A stretch of DNA of 64,000 nt from Solanum dulcamara (Eukaryota > Streptophyta > Magnoliopsida > Solanales > Solanaceae), in the NCBI RefSeq assembly GCF_947179165.1, contig NC_077241.1, positions 31,863,246 to 31,927,245 on the forward strand. Reading direction: 5' to 3'. Each line of letters opens with the position of its first letter. Position 1 is the first letter of the stretch. The position numbers and the translations under genes were made by a program. Positions 11,561 through 24,760 of the stretch are shown one piece after another. The notes beneath the pieces are model-generated. The model saw nothing but the letters and a program-made list of their open reading frames with translations, had not been told where the DNA came from and searched no databases.

Positions 11561-13876
11561 TGTTATATGAATAATAATCTGATCATTAGATAAAAATTCA
11601 GCCAAGAAGAGAAAAGGAAGCCTAGAAACTAATAGAGAAAATGTGAGAGAACGAGAGATTACCTACGACAATAAGGAAAAAAAAGGTAAGTCTCCAATTT
11701 TCCTCTGGGAATTAATTATCTATGGTGTTCCTCAAGCATGTGGAGATATATATATGTATATTACAATGCCTACAGAATCATATCTTCAGCCGTATACTTG
11801 GAAAAAATAAGAGAAAGTTGAAAGAAAAACTTGGAGAACCAAGGAGATGGGCTACGGGTTTGGCTACCTTGAGGTACGCCTTCAACTTTTGCTCTGTGAA
11901 TTAATTATTTAAGGTATCCTAAGATAATATGACGGTGTTTAATAAAAGGAAATTTCAATTTGGGTAAGCGGAGAAGAAGTACAAATAGTCCACTACTTTC
12001 AGCCGCAATTAAGAGATTTCCGAGGCGGGTTTTGGCAAGTTTGGGCCAATTTCGGGTAAGGTAAGGTCTTTCCTTTCAATTTGGAGTTTATGTAATTTTT
12101 AGGAAGTGTATTACACATTGTTTAAGTGGATGGAAATATGAAAATTCCATAAATATGCTTGACGTTGGAAACAATTTAAAATTGGAGTTGTAATAGTTAA
12201 ATTGCAGTTGAAATGAGGCGCTGTGGGTGTGGGGTGCTTCTGCAGATGTGTGGTGGTGTGTTTAAGGGACTAAAGGTATTCTAAAAGAGGTGTGGAAGCT
12301 TCTAGTTGCAGCGACACGATCCCCCGCTTTGTATGGTTAAAGGTTTTACAAGATAGAGACTAGAAACCCTATTTTGGTATCGTAATGTTAAGCAAGTTGT
12401 TTGGAGCTTATGTTGTGTAATGTTGCCATGTTTTATTTGTATATGAGCTGCAGGTTGTTGTTGTTTGTTTGAAGTAGTGATTAGGGATTTAATTGGAAAT
12501 TTAGATTGGGAATGTTATAGAGGAGGTGCTGCCCGATTTTCGTTAACTCCTTAACTAGCTAAAGAACTAATCGAGAAGACGAGCGAGGAAATGAGTTCTA
12601 TGAATACTCGTGTGCAACTCAAGATGCTGAAAAGTCAAGAATGGTTGATATTCGTATTGTTTCCGTGTTGAATAGGTTCAAAGGACGACGAGGTGAACGT
12701 GATAAAGAGTAACTCATAAGAGGTATGTAAATCTATCTTTCTTTCCTTTTGGCATGCCTTAGCCGTAAGTGAATTGTATGTGAAATGTGGGGATAATTCC
12801 ATTCCTATAACTCCAAGTACGCCTCATAATCCCTATACACTGCTTGGTATTGGAACCCCTACAAAAATTGAGTATCGCCTGTCAAGGCGTCTACGCGTTA
12901 AAAAGTAGTGTGTGGAAAGCTATCTCTCCTTTCTCTTGATATGTACTTGGAAGAAAAATGAGATTATAATGCCATAGTTGTTTACCAAGCTCCAGGATGG
13001 GCCGGGTGCAAAATATATACATGATGACCACATGAAGGGAAGTACAGACTAAATAGAGCTTATTCTCTTTCTTTTTTTGGCATGTCCTAGTTGTAAGTTA
13101 AATATGATATGAGCTATGCGGTAATTCCATTCTTAAGTATCTCTTATTTACTTCTGAATATTGAACTCCTATAGTAGTTGAGCTATTTTCCTAGAAACTT
13201 CTATATGTTAAAGAGGTACCAAATGTACAGTCTCTAAGTCTTAAAGACTATATGATAACAAGTGTTTCTGACTCCATAAGTGACTTGGCCTTACATCGGT
13301 GCATGTCTAGGGTCTTCGAGGTTACAATTGGTATAGCACATAATGGCATTTAGAGGGTACTCGAGATGACTACACTACTACTCAAGTCCTCAGGCAAAAG
13401 ATTAACTTTCTTATTCTATCGAGTCTCTAATAATGATTTAAATTGCATATAATTACTCACTACTCTACTCATAAATATGGTAACCCTTCTATCATTGAGT
13501 CCCGGGCCAGGGTATGTTCTCGTGCATAGTTCACTGCATTATCCGCTGAGTCCCTCACTAAATGGTTGGGTACACTATACAAGGACATGATAATGCAATA
13601 ACATGAAAAACTCATTGAGCCCCTCACTAGAGGGATGGGTACGTATGTATATATATGATAATATGTTGTAATAAGGTGGTGATGGTGCCAGTCCTATGAT
13701 GGTCCTATAGATATGATTCCCTGGATCCCTAATGGGGCCGTCTATATTGTATAATTTGAGCATGCATACTTTTATGATTCACTGAGTACAGGTAAAGATT
13801 TTTGATTTGATATTTTATCCCCTACTTCTCTATTTTAGAGATACTTCAACTTGTGTTATATTATGTTTTACATACT

Positions 13877-13916
13877 CAGTACATATGTCATACTGAACCC
13901 CTTTTCTCGGGGGGCT
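13877..13916 (+). other. Double-hairpin block of solo LTR C
   Basis: CAGTAC, loop and ATACTG (one mismatch in the stem) are followed by a CCCC/GGGG stem, about 480 bp before the LTR end. Confidence 0.65.
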
Positions 13917-14398
13917 GAGTTTTTTGCCCGCCGGTAAAAATACAGATTTTGGGAGTCCATCAGCTTAGAATTCCATTCAGCTCAGCTGGAAGAGGCTCTA
14001 TTGTATCAGAGCCTTATTTTTGGCACTGGCCGCTGATATATATAATTGTTTTTTTATCCAGGGGTACAGCAGGGGCCCTGTCCTTCCATATGTTGTCGTT
14101 AATATTTTTAGAGGTTTGCAGAGATATATATGTGGGTTGTGTATGTCTGTTTGGTTTAACTGGGTCTATATGATGTATGGTACATGTTGTTATGTTATGA
14201 TATCCTTGTCGGTTTGTGTGCCCTTTCATGATGTGACACAAATGAAAGTGGCTACTAGTTTATAAAAATGTTATCATTAAATATGGTTATGTTGCATGGT
14301 GTTATGTTATTTATAATTCGACTCGACCACAACTGATAGACATGTATATAGGGGTTCATATAGGAACAATTCATGGCCTATGGGGTTGGGTCGTGACA

Positions 14399-14403
14399 TC
14401 TTA
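14399..14403. repeat. Target-site duplication of solo LTR C (right), TCTTA
   Basis: This is the right-hand partner of 11014-11018 with one mismatch. LTR B resumes here. Confidence 0.7.
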
Positions 14404-16690
14404 TATACTTAAGCTACTTTAGTACATACCAATCTTACATAGCAGGGTTTACACGGGTTCTTAAGGAAAGACGAGATTATGAACCCACGAGGGAGAGAGG
14501 AGGATGACATGTGACAGCAAGAAGAGAGTGCCATATAGCAGCAGGAGGAAGTGCCACGTGGAAGTAGCTGAAGCAAGGAGGTGACCCACCTGCCTTCTTG
14601 GGGGGGACCCCACTTTCATATGTTATCCTAGGGGTGGTTGCATGATTGAGGTAGCCCAATTGGACTTGATACATGTCACACTTAGGGGCTGAAATGTGTC
14701 ATCTCCTAAGGGAAAGTATATGTATTCCATTTGATGACTAAGTCATCATATTGATCTTTTACAAGTTAGAAATTTAGAGAGAGCTAAGGGAAAATGCTAG
14801 GAGCAAAAGAGAGAGACCTACGGGTTTGAGCAAAAGAAAAGGTAAGGCCCAATTTCTTTCTGTGGATTAATTATTTAAGGTATTCCTCGATCACGTGTAG
14901 GTGTATATGGGTACCTTATGATGACTAAGGAGTCATTTCTTCAGCTTTACACTTGGAAGAATTGGAGAGAAACTTGAGAGAAAGAAGAAATGAGAGCTAC
15001 GACCTAGAGGCTGCCAAGGTAAGCCTCCGAGCTTCGCTCTGTAAATTAATTATCTAAGGTATCCTATAATGAATTGAGGGTGTTCATAATGTAAATTTTC
15101 TTTTTGGATCAACATCAAGAGGGTAACAAGTAGCCACAAAATTTTAGCCGCAACTAGAGAACTTCCGAGGTGAATTTTGGCAAGGTATGGCCAATTTCAG
15201 ATAAGGTAAGGGTTTTCCTTTCAATTTGGAGTTTATTTTGTGGTTTTTACATGTCTTATATGTTGATGGAAGTATAAAAATTTCACAAGGATGCTTGACG
15301 TTAGAAACAAACTAAACTAAGGTCGTCATAGTTAAATTGAAGTCGAGTAGGATGTTGTGGTTGTTGTTCTGCGCTTGCAGGTTCTTTTATTGTGTGTTTC
15401 AGGGCTGTAGCATGTTCCAAAAGGTGTGTGGGATCTTATGGTTACATCCACATAAATCTCCATTATGTATGGTTAAAGGTTTTACGAACTAGAGATTAAA
15501 AACTTTTTTTTGGTATCGTAGTTTCAAGCGTCTTTTATATATGCTGCTTATTGTTCTAGTTGGTTTTCTGCTAAGGTTTAGGGTTTAAATTGAAAGTTTG
15601 GATAGGGCAATTTATAGAGGATATGATGCCCAATTTTTGTTAACTCCTTAACTAACTAATAGACTAGTCGAGACTAGTCTAGAAGTGTGAACAAGGAAGT
15701 AATTCCTATGGATAATGGGTGGTAGGTTTAAGAGTGGGAAAGTCGAAAGTCACTAACCTTATCATTACTTTCGTATTAAATAGGTTAAAAGAGTAACGAG
15801 GCGAGTCTGGATGATATTAACCCATAACAGGTATGTAGAGCTATTCTTCTTTTCTTTTGGTATGTCTTAGGTATAAGTTATAAATAATTTGTATATGAAA
15901 TGTGGGGATAATTCCACTCATGAAATTCCAAGTGTAGTTCATAGACTTTATTCACTATGTGATGTTAAAACTCTTGTAATAGTTGAGTTATTGCCTTTTA
16001 AGGCTCTTAGATCATGAACAGTAGTTTATGTAAAGCCTATCTCTTCTTCTTTTTGGAATGTCTTAATTATAAATGAAATGGTATATGATATGAGGTTGAG
16101 GTTGTTCAAGTTATAAGATCTGAGTACGACTCGTGACTTTTATTCACTACTTGATATTAGAATTCTTAAAGTAGTTGAACTACTACCCTAAGTCTCCTAT
16201 CTGATGAATAATAATTGAGTGCATCAGCTCCTATTCATAAGGTATCTGTGATGACAAACGTCTCTACTTCCACAAGCTGTTTAACCTTATCTCGATACAC
16301 ATCTACGATACCTAAAACTCTAGCTAATATGATCCCTAACGGTGTTTAGAAGGTACTTATGACGATCACCACTCCGGTCTTTAGGTAATGGTTCACTTGC
16401 CTGTTTCATTGTGTCTTAAATGATGACTTAGTTGTATATGGTTTCTTACTACTCTGCTCATACACAGTGTAACCCATCTTCCTCCGAGTCCCATGAGAGG
16501 GCCAGGAATGCATTTTTCCCTAGCTTTAGTATTCGTTCACCAAGTCCCGGGCTGGCTATATATATATGTAAGAAGTATACGAGAATGAAATGTCATATAT
16601 GATGAAGTGAAGCATACGATGACCCCGTATGTGATGATGCTCATCACTGAGTCTCGATCCGGATATTTATATGATGATATGATGGAAAAT

Positions 16691-16800
16691 ATGGATTGGG
16701 TCGTATGTTCCTCGTCATTATTTTAAAATATGGATCGGGTCATACGTTCCTCAACATTATTTTAAATTATGGATCGGGTTGAACGTTCCTCGACATATTT
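16691..16800 (+). repeat. 39-bp minisatellite in solo LTR B (about 3 copies)
   Basis: Units beginning ATGGATCGGG start at 16691, 16730 and 16769, a 39-bp period. The core GGATCGGGT..TACGTTCCTC is shared with the 45-bp arrays of A and, in reverse, the 40-bp array of H. Confidence 0.85.
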
Positions 16801-17154
16801 TACTATGTGATAATGGTACCGAGTCCCATAGTGGGTCGGGTATGGTACGACATATACACTACTCTTTCACCGAGACCCTCACTAAAAGGTCGGATATGAT
16901 AGATAGGCATACATATGAAAACATAGTGTTGTACTTGTAATGTATAAAATGATGTCATATACGATGGTATGATGCCATATACGATGATATGGTAACACCG
17001 AGTCCTACAGCGGGCAGGGAGTGATATGTGAGGATCATATATATGCCCTCTTTTCATAAGTTGCAGTTATAGTGAATTGTTAACTGTCATACTGGTTTCC
17101 TGGATCCCTATTTCAGTTGTTATCTCAATTATGTTATGTTATGCTTTATATACT

Positions 17155-17194
17155 CAGTATATATATCGTACTAACCCCCCCGTTCTCCGGGGGG
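17155..17194 (+). other. Double-hairpin block of solo LTR B
   Basis: CAGTAT...GTACTA is a weakened form of the first stem. The C-run/G-run stem is intact. Confidence 0.6.
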
Positions 17195-17675
17195 ATGCAT
17201 TTCATGCCTGCATGTATAACTGTTCATTTTAGAGATCCGCCAACTTAGAATTTCCACTCTACTATATTGGAAGTGCTCCACTATTTCGGGGCCTAATCTT
17301 TGATTCTGGTAATTTGATTTATATATTTGTTTGTTCAGGGGTACGATAGGAGCCCTATCCAGCCATTTGATATAATTAATACTCTTAGAGGTCTGTAGAC
17401 ATGTGTTTGTGGGTTATTTTTTATGTTTTGTTCAGTTGTGCTCACATGACATATTGGAAATGTTTTTGTGTTATGAAAGTCTTGTCGGCTTGCATGCCCT
17501 TTGATGTTATGATACAGGTGTAATAGGCTACATGTATATGAAAAAAATTTGACCCATTGGGGTTTTTGGGTATAGTATCACATCACATACGGTTCAACTT
17601 AACTATAGCTGATAGATACGTATACGAGGGTTAAGGTCAGATCTCAGTTGCGGCCCACGGGGTTGGGTCTTGACA

Positions 17676-17680
17676 TTTGT
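17676..17680. repeat. Target-site duplication of solo LTR B (right), TTTGT
   Basis: A perfect match to 10784-10788. A's 3' LTR resumes immediately afterwards. Confidence 0.88.
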
Positions 17681-19581
17681 GTTGTGTAATGTTGAAATGG
17701 TTTACTTGTATATGAGATACACATTGTTGTTATTGGTTGGCTGTAGTAGTTAACGAGGTAATTGGAGGTTCGGATAGGGCGAGTTATAGAAGAGATGCTG
17801 CCCGAATTCCGTTAACTCATTAACTAACTAATAGACTAGTTGAGACTAGTCGAGAAGTGTGATCAAGGAGGTAATTCCTATGGATAATGGGTGGTAGGTT
17901 TAGGAGATGGAAAGTCGAGAGTTACTATCCTTAGCATTACTTTCATGTTAAATAGGTTAAAAGAGTAACAAAGTGAGTCTGTATACGATTAACCCATAAC
18001 AGGTATGTGATTCTACCCTTTCTTTTCTTTTGGCATGTCTTCAAGTTAAGTAATGAATGATATGAGCTCAAGGGTAAATGTACTCATAAATCCAAGGAGC
18101 AACCCATAACAGGTATGTGATTCTACCCTTACAGTCATTGAACTAGGGCTTCTCAATCCTTTCATATGTTAGGAAGTAATGAGCATGTATAGCTATCCTT
18201 CTTTTCTCTTGGCATGTATTAGCCATAAGTGGTTCGTATATAAAATGTGGGGATAATTCCATTCATAGAACTAGAAGTATAACTCATAAATCTTATTCAC
18301 TTCTCGATGTTCGAACTCCTGCTATAGTTGAGTTATGGCCTTGTAAATCATCGACACCATGAAAAGTAGTACATGTGAAGCCTATTCCTTCCCTCTCTTG
18401 AAATGGTTTAATGTAAGTGAAGCGATATAAGATATGAGTTAAAGGTAATCCCCTTTGTAGGTTTTGAGCATAACTCATGACTTGCACTCACCTTTGAACG
18501 GTAAGGGTCTTAAAGTAGTTGAACTACAACCCTCGAGCCTTCTACATACTGAATAATGATTGGATGTATAAGCTCCTAGACCTATAGGATCTTAGACATA
18601 CTTTATGATAATGTGTTGAGGGATGTTTTCTATGTTACCAAGTTTTACGTGCACATATATGCATTATTATATTATATAGGGATAGGGCTGAACGTTCCTC
18701 GGTATTTACGTATTATATGTGTAAGGATCGGGCTGGACGTTCCTCGGCACTAACGTATTATTTGTATAAGGATTGGGCCAGAATTTCCTCGGCACTAACA
18801 TATTATATGTATAGGGATCGAGCCATATGTTCCTCGGCACTAACCTACTATATACATGGATCGAGCTATATGTTCTACAGTGCTAACAATATATATATGC
18901 CTATGATGATAGAATGATATATTTGTAACACCGAGTCCTCGAGTGGGCTAGGTACGATATGTGACGATGGTATACGTGACTCTATCTTATAAGATGCGGG
19001 TACAATAGTCTATTAAATGTTATACATGTTTTCTGCATCCCTAATTTTGCTGTAATCTTACTTATACGGTGTTATGCTTTATATACTCAGTACAAATATC
19101 GTAGTGACCCACTTTCTTTGGGGGGGATGGGTTTCATGACCACAGGTATAGGTACGCGTTGGATATCCGTCAGATTAGGATTTCCAGTCAACAATTATGG
19201 GAAGAGCTCCATTGTGTCAGAGCTTAGATTTTGGTACTTGTCTTCAAATATATATAATTGTTTATTCAGGGGTACGGCGGGGGCCCTGTCCCGCCACATA
19301 ATACAGTTAATATTCTTAGAGGTCTATATATATGTGTGTGGGTTGTGTGTATGTTTTGTTCAACAGCGTCTATGCGATGTATGATGCATCTTAATATGAA
19401 ATTGTAGCCTTGTCATGTTGCGTGCCCTTTCATCATACGATCAGTGGTAACTCCTCTAGAGACAGAACAAAAAAATGGGCAATATGTAAATAAAATTGTC
19501 ATGACCCATCGGGGTTCTTAGGTATGTATATGGGGGTCTAGGTTGGACCCCAGTCACGGCCTACGGGGTTGGATCCTAATA
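17681..19581 (+). repeat. 3' LTR of element A, right part
   Basis: It continues the LTR text matching 5' LTR positions from about 2942 to the end. It includes a 45-bp array (18675-18885) and a double hairpin with one stem mismatch (19088-19127). The terminus GGATCCTAATA is a mutated form of GGATCGTGACA. Confidence 0.85.
18675..18885 (+). repeat. 45-bp minisatellite in element A 3' LTR (about 5 copies)
   Basis: GGATC-type unit starts fall at about 18680, 18725, 18770, 18815 and 18858. Copy number equals that of the 5' LTR, so the array probably predates insertion. The open frame at 18717-18917 is its translation, not a gene. Confidence 0.85.
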
Positions 19582-19586
19582 GAATC
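19582..19586. repeat. Target-site duplication of element A (right), GAATC
   Basis: Identical to 1793-1797. Confidence 0.85.
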
Positions 19587-21539
19587 TGACATAACGAAGG
19601 TCGAACCTCACACCGGATGCTCCCCAAAATTATATAAATAACCAACTACAAGTACCCAGTAATTGAGGTTCACCCGGTTGTTCTATATAATTATTCGAGT
19701 GATATTTGCCAAACTTTAAACCCAATGCTCTTTGAAATATCAATAAGGTCGTGGCCAGAACATGAATCTAGATGTTTGACAAAAGTTCTATTGTATCTGC
19801 TGAAGTAGTACCAATTGATCCATAATCAGAACATCCATTGAATGCCATCCACACTTAGCCAATAAATTTAATTCCCAAGGTTGAATCCATAACTAACCTC
19901 CAATAGCAGAATGAAATTAGTTTTGCTGATGTAACTCGCAAAATCGTAGAATGGAAGAAATAAGGTCAAACCTTCTTGGAGCAAGTGCATCATAAGCTAA
20001 GGCTCAAACAATCAGACTCAAGTCTACTATATTAATTTACAGGGATCTAAGCTAGCCAAAATGACGTCGGGACAAAACTAAGACCTATTAGCCCGAATAA
20101 TGCAGTTCTAAGTCAAGTACTAGTTAAACCTAGGTTAAGACCGAAAATACTTCCAATAATTAGAAAACAAGTATACAAATAATCCACATAGCATTGAGGA
20201 TCTAATAAAAACCTATGCATGATTCTATAGTTACCCAATCCAAATTCCATCTAATCAATATGCAATCATATTCTCAAGCTCAATATAAAGGAAGGAAGTT
20301 ATAGCTTACCTATAGGCCGAACATGCGTTCTCCAAAATACTCCACAGAGCTTTTTCCTTTTAAACAGCCTCAGATAGCTACCACGCTATCAAAAATAAAA
20401 CCACATTACCATTACAGTTATTTAGCTAATAAAGAAATAAAAAAATAGAGACAAACTAATTTTGGAGTCAAAGACGAGAATGTGGGACCCTATATGATAA
20501 TTTTGGAATGGATTCCATCAAGAGGTCCTAAACACTACCTCAAACTTATGTTCCAAAATGGAATGCATTTTGAGGTTCGGATAACCCAAACAAGCATATT
20601 CAACAATATCAAAAATTTAGCATTATTAAAAAGACATGGCCGCAACTATAACCAAGAAATTACAAGAAATGAGAGCCTAACTACTGAAACCAACTATACC
20701 ATGATGATCCTCACAAAAAACCTCACTATCTAGGCTCTTAAATCATGACATTTAGACCTAAAATGGCTGAGATATCAAGCCTCAAATATACCCAAAATAA
20801 AGCTCGCAAAAGGGTCATGGAAGTAGGTATTTTTTGAATTTTACCTCAACAGAGACTCCAAATCAGTTTTCGAGTTCAGAAACGTAGTTCGTACAAAACA
20901 ACCCACAAGATGAACCTTCAAATTACTAAAATTGGACTTGAAATGAGAGAGTTATGAAGGATTGATGTTGATAAATTAAAAGTTGGTTCTTTTGCCAACC
21001 TTAAAATATCCGACAGGGTGCTTGAATTTCGTTTGGAACCCGATAAAAATAAAATACATATGCTACCCTACAAAATTCGATGTTCCGAACTCAATGGCAC
21101 AATTAGAATTTCCATATGAGATCATTTTTATTGAACCCTAGTGTTATTTTTAGCATACTTCCCACAAAGTGGCTCGGGATTAGAAGACAAGCCTCAAAAA
21201 GCAAACAAAGGGTTGTTTTATACAAAATTCGATATTCTAGAATTAACCGCACTAACAAAATTTTCATCCAAGCATATTTTTCAAGAATGTATACCAAAGT
21301 CAACCTTATGCGAAATTTCAAAGGCTAAAACAGTAAATGGCCCTAAACTCATATCAAATTTCCTAGTTTTGGAAGCTCCAATATAGAGAATGGGCATAAA
21401 ATTGAAAGGTATGACTATGCGACCGAACAATCAGTGCCACCAAGTCACAAATGGCTAGGGGTTACTATAGGAATACTCTGAACAATGAAAAGGAGGTATC
21501 AAAAAAAATTACCTGAGGGTCATTACAATATCCACTTCT
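19587..21539 (-). repeat. LTR-like sequence K, right part; no gene seen
   Basis: Reading in reverse gives long AT-rich text of LTR character, ending near 21539 against element J. The small open frames (20482-20733, 21103-21386) overlap one another on both strands and resemble nothing I recognise. It is probably the other half of 1206-1792, but I have no aligned second copy to prove it. Confidence 0.35.
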
Positions 21540-21599
21540 TGATATGATTCAGACTAGGAAATTAAGAATAAACGCGGAATCAAAAACAAGAAGCAAAAA

Positions 21600-21619
21600 T
21601 GATAGATAGATAGATAGAC
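21600..21619. repeat. GATA microsatellite
   Basis: Four tandem copies of GATA plus a fifth partial copy lie in the J LTR. The homologous position at 62298 has only one or two. Confidence 0.85.
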
Positions 21620-21834
21620 ACAAGACAAGAAATCAAAAAAAACTATAACCTCTATCGGATTAATCCTACAAAGAACCTAACTCTTACAAAGACCTCAAGG
21701 GAATTGAATTCACCCCGCAACCTTTGTTTCTAAGAAAAAAGTCAACCAAAGCTTAACCAAGCTCTCAAACACTCTCTAGGAGTATTGTTCATCAATAGCA
21801 AAAGAAATCCAACCTAAGAATGAATACAAGCTAG

Positions 21835-21844
21835 CTATTTATAG
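21835..21844 (-). promoter_or_regulatory. TATA box of element J LTR (CTATAAATAG on minus)
   Basis: A textbook plant TATA sequence on the element's strand, conserved exactly in the second copy at 62540-62549 despite divergence around it. Confidence 0.7.
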
Positions 21845-22179
21845 TATTTGGTTATTTATTACAAAAATTCCCCAAAAGTGTCCCTTAAAACATCGCAAAA
21901 ATGGCCCATTCGGACTGTCGTGATGTGTGATAATCGGTCTTACAACTCGTGACTCCGTCATCAACTCGTTAGCCTTATCGTCATCTTTATCTAGTATCCG
22001 ACCTTTCTAGCCACCTTCTAACGATCCATCTAATGGGACATCGGAAGTCGTCACTCTAAGGCTGTCTACTACTTCTATCACCATGACGTAGAATCCCTTG
22101 GGTGGTCCCAAGATGTACTCTACTATCTCCTTCTTTGAGACTAAACCTTGACGGGCTTGCAACTGACATGCTTGAATTC

Positions 22180-23480
22180 TTGTGAATAGCCTTGATGAGA
22201 TCCATGTAGCATAATTTTCTCCTTCTTAAAAGGAATGTTTCCTCAAATTCGCATCTCCATCACCATGGGTATCAAAGAGAGAAAGTTCACTCACATTAAA
22301 TGTGTTATGCACTTGATACCCCACTAGAAGATCAATATTATAAACATTGTCATTGAGTCTCTCAAGCACTTAAAAAGGACCATTACCTCTTGTCATCAAC
22401 CTCCCCATCCTTTTGTGGGGGAACCTCTCTTTGCGAAAATGAACCCATACCCTATCTCACAATTCAAGCACAAGCCTCTTCATCCCTTTGTTGGCTTTGT
22501 TTGCAATTTCCTAGTTCTTCTTTTAAAGTTAGATCCTTACTTTTTCATGTAACTTTTTCACAGATTTGACTCTCTTTGCTCCATCTAGATTCAAAAAAAA
22601 TATTGGGACAAAGGGATGAGATCCAATGGGGTTAAAAACATAAACAATTTTAATGGAGTCATGCCAATAGGACTATGAATAACTCTATTATGTGCAAAAT
22701 CAACTAAAGGCAAATGCTCCTCCAAAGATATCAATCACCCTTTCACCATGGCTCGGAGCATAGAACCCAAAATTCTATTCAACGCTTTGATTTGGCCATT
22801 GGTTTGGGGGTGACAAGATATGGAAAACAACAATCTTGTTCCAAGAGGGTCTACAAGGCCTTCCAAAAATGACTAAGGAATTTGGAGTCCCTATCACTCA
22901 CAATGATCTTCGGAATATCATGTAATTTGACCACATTCTCAACAAATAATGATGCAACATGAGAATTTTCCTCACATTTGTTACATGCAATAAAATGAGC
23001 CATTTTAGAAAATCGTTCAACCACAAAAAAATACTATCCTTCCCCCGAGTCTATTGGGATTCGCCTTTGGGAATAGAATAAATCAAATTGGCTGATGCTG
23101 TCACCCTTGAAGGACTAAAACAAAGTCCATGGAGATATAAACCCAAGGTGCATGAGGGGTGGGAAGAGGGGTGTACAACCCTTGAGGAAGAAGTGTAGAC
23201 TTGGCACTCTTGCACTCAACACATTGGATACAAATTTTAGCAATATCGGATCATATTTTTGGCCAATAAAATTGCTCATCAAGAATACTCAAGGTTTTAG
23301 CAATGCCAAAGTGTCCCATCAATCCCCCATCATGTGCCTCTCTCACAAGGAGTTCCCTCCAAGAGCTCATTGGAACATAAAATCTCTTACCCTTAAACAA
23401 GAATCCATCAAATTTTGAAAAATGGGTGGATAATCTCTCCCTAGACCACCTTTCCCTTTACAATTCTTCAGAATCTAGAA
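22180..23480 (-). pseudogene. Integrase remnant of element J
   Basis: Translated in pieces on the minus strand it shows the late integrase core (a degraded 'HPQTDGQTE'-type block followed by '.NRILGSMLRAMVKG'-like text near 22740-22850). The conserved C-terminal block ('VLE..NDN.Y' and 'HNTFNVSELSLFD') lies at 22240-22390. Frameshifts and stops break it. In an active element this enzyme joins cDNA to host DNA in the nucleus. The same C-terminal block occurs in the fragment at 62890-63059. Confidence 0.65.
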
Positions 23481-23559
23481 AGATATTTGCAAAGTAGGTC
23501 CGGATACAATGTCTTCAAATATTCAAACCCAAGCCATTTGGAAGACAAAGTATTTATCA

Positions 23560-23990
23560 AAACATGTTTTTTTGACAAGGCATTGGCCACAACATTTTCC
23601 TTCCCCTTTTTGTATTAGATTACATAAGAGAAACTTCAAGGAATTCAATCCATTTGGCGTGCCTCTTATTAAAATTTTCTTGGGCCCTAAGGTGTTTTAA
23701 GGTCTCATGGTTGGTCAGGCTGAAAATACTTTGGGCCACAAGTAATGTTGCTAATTGCTTAAAGGTCTAATCAAAGCATACAATTCAAGATCATAAGTAG
23801 AATAGTTCAAAGTTGCTCCTATTAGCTTTTCACTAAATTAGGCAATGGGCTTTTGGTCTTGCATTAAGATAGCTCTAATTTCTACCTTACTAGCATCACA
23901 TTCAACGTCAAATATTTTCTCAAAATATGGTAATTGCAACAAGGGAGCGGAGCTAAGTATAGATTTTAAAGATTCAAAGGCCTTTGCTTA
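23560..23990 (-). pseudogene. RNase H remnant of element J
   Basis: Minus-strand text gives a degraded 'NHETLKHLR' and 'RHAKWIEFLE' near 23640-23720, the usual end of the gypsy RNase H domain, then RT-connection sequence upstream. It is non-functional because of stops. The domain would degrade RNA in the RNA:DNA hybrid. Confidence 0.6.
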
Positions 23991-24760
23991 CTTGTCACCC
24001 CACTTGAAAGATTTATCCTTTCGGATTACCTCAATCAAGGGGGTGGCTATAGTTCTAAACCTTTTGACAAATTGCCTATAAAAACTAGCTAGCCCATGAA
24101 AGCTTCTTACATCGCTAATTAATTTTAGGGTAAGCCAATTTTTAATTAAATCAATCTTGGATTCATCCACTTTGACTCGTATTGAACTAACAACAAATCC
24201 TAGGAACACAACTTCATCCCCACAAAATGAACATTTCTCAAGGTTTGCATACAATTATTCTTTTCTGAGCATATCAAAAACACCCTTCAAATGTTCAACA
24301 TGTTCATCTAGAGATTTGCTTTAAAAAAGGATATCATCAAAATACACCAAAACATATTTTCCTATAAAGGGTTTCATCACATGGTTTATCAAACACATGA
24401 AAGTACTTGGAGTATTAGTGAGACTAAACAACGTAACCATCAATTCATAGAGAGCAAATTTGGTTTTGAAGGTTCTTTCCAATCATCACCATGGTTCATA
24501 TGAATTTGGTGATACCCACACCGAAGGTCTACCTTTGTAAACACACAAGAATCATTCAATTCATCAAGCATGTCATCTAATCTAGGAATAGGATGGTGAT
24601 ACTTTACAATAATCTTGTTGATTGCTCGACAATCCACTCACATGCTCCATGTCCTATCATTCTTTTGAACCAATAAGAATGGTATGACACATGGGCTCAT
24701 GCTCTCCTTCACATATCCCTTGTTAAAAAGTTCCTATATTTTTTGTTAGATCTCCTTTGT
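23988..24760 (-). pseudogene. Reverse transcriptase remnant of element J
   Basis: Two open pieces (24440-24637 and 23988-24254) lie in correct order. The first carries 'RAINKI', '[12 protein letters not shown]' and 'DLRCGYHQI'. Between them the catalytic YFDD motif is intact at about 24331-24346. The second carries 'VVFLGFVVS' and 'RSFHGLASFYRQFV', the thumb/connection region. The catalytic aspartates survive although stops break the frame, so decay here is by nonsense and frameshift rather than active-site loss. Confidence 0.75.

Larger units (their letters stand above)
11019..14398 (+). mobile_element. Solo LTR C (3380 bp) nested in solo LTR B
   Basis: It starts TGTTACACGCACACTCTTGA and ends GGGTCGTGACA. 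Sequence on both sides joins into the continuous text of LTR B ('gaagtc' to 'ttatatacttaag'). It holds CACGTG-type boxes near 11455 and 11505, a TATA-like TATATATTTA at 11551 and the double-hairpin block at 13877. It is the innermost of three nested copies (A, then B, then C). Confidence 0.85.
10789..17675 (+). mobile_element. Solo LTR B, inserted in A's 3' LTR and carrying solo LTR C
   Basis: It starts TGTTACACCTCACACTCTTG and ends GGGTCTTGACA with perfect TTTGT duplications. Removing C and one copy of C's duplication leaves 230 + 3272 = 3502 bp, the same length as S1. No internal region is present, so it is a solo LTR. It carries a 39-bp tandem repeat at 16691-16800 and a partly decayed double hairpin at 17155. 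Confidence 0.88.
1798..19581 (+). mobile_element. Element A: non-coding LTR retrotransposon carrying nested solo LTRs
   Basis: The element is bounded by GAATC duplications. It has a 5' LTR (1798-4762), a decayed primer site, about 1.4 kb of own interior with no gag or pol, a polypurine tract, and a 3' LTR split in two by insertion B. Insertion S1 lies in the interior. After removing insertions the 3' LTR is about 3.02 kb, against 2.97 kb for the 5' LTR. Lacking coding capacity, it is a large non-autonomous derivative (LARD-like) that would have needed gag and pol from a relative. Its leader and pre-PPT region resemble those of element D. Confidence 0.85.
21540..22180 (-). repeat. 3' LTR region of element J (inner boundary approximate)
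   Basis: It matches 62231-62890 closely in order and spacing. Both begin TGATATGATT on the plus strand, i.e. the LTR ends AATCATATCA on its own strand. It includes the TATA box at 21835 and a GATA microsatellite at 21600. The start of the LTR on its own strand could not be fixed, because the coding tail of integrase runs toward it. Confidence 0.55.
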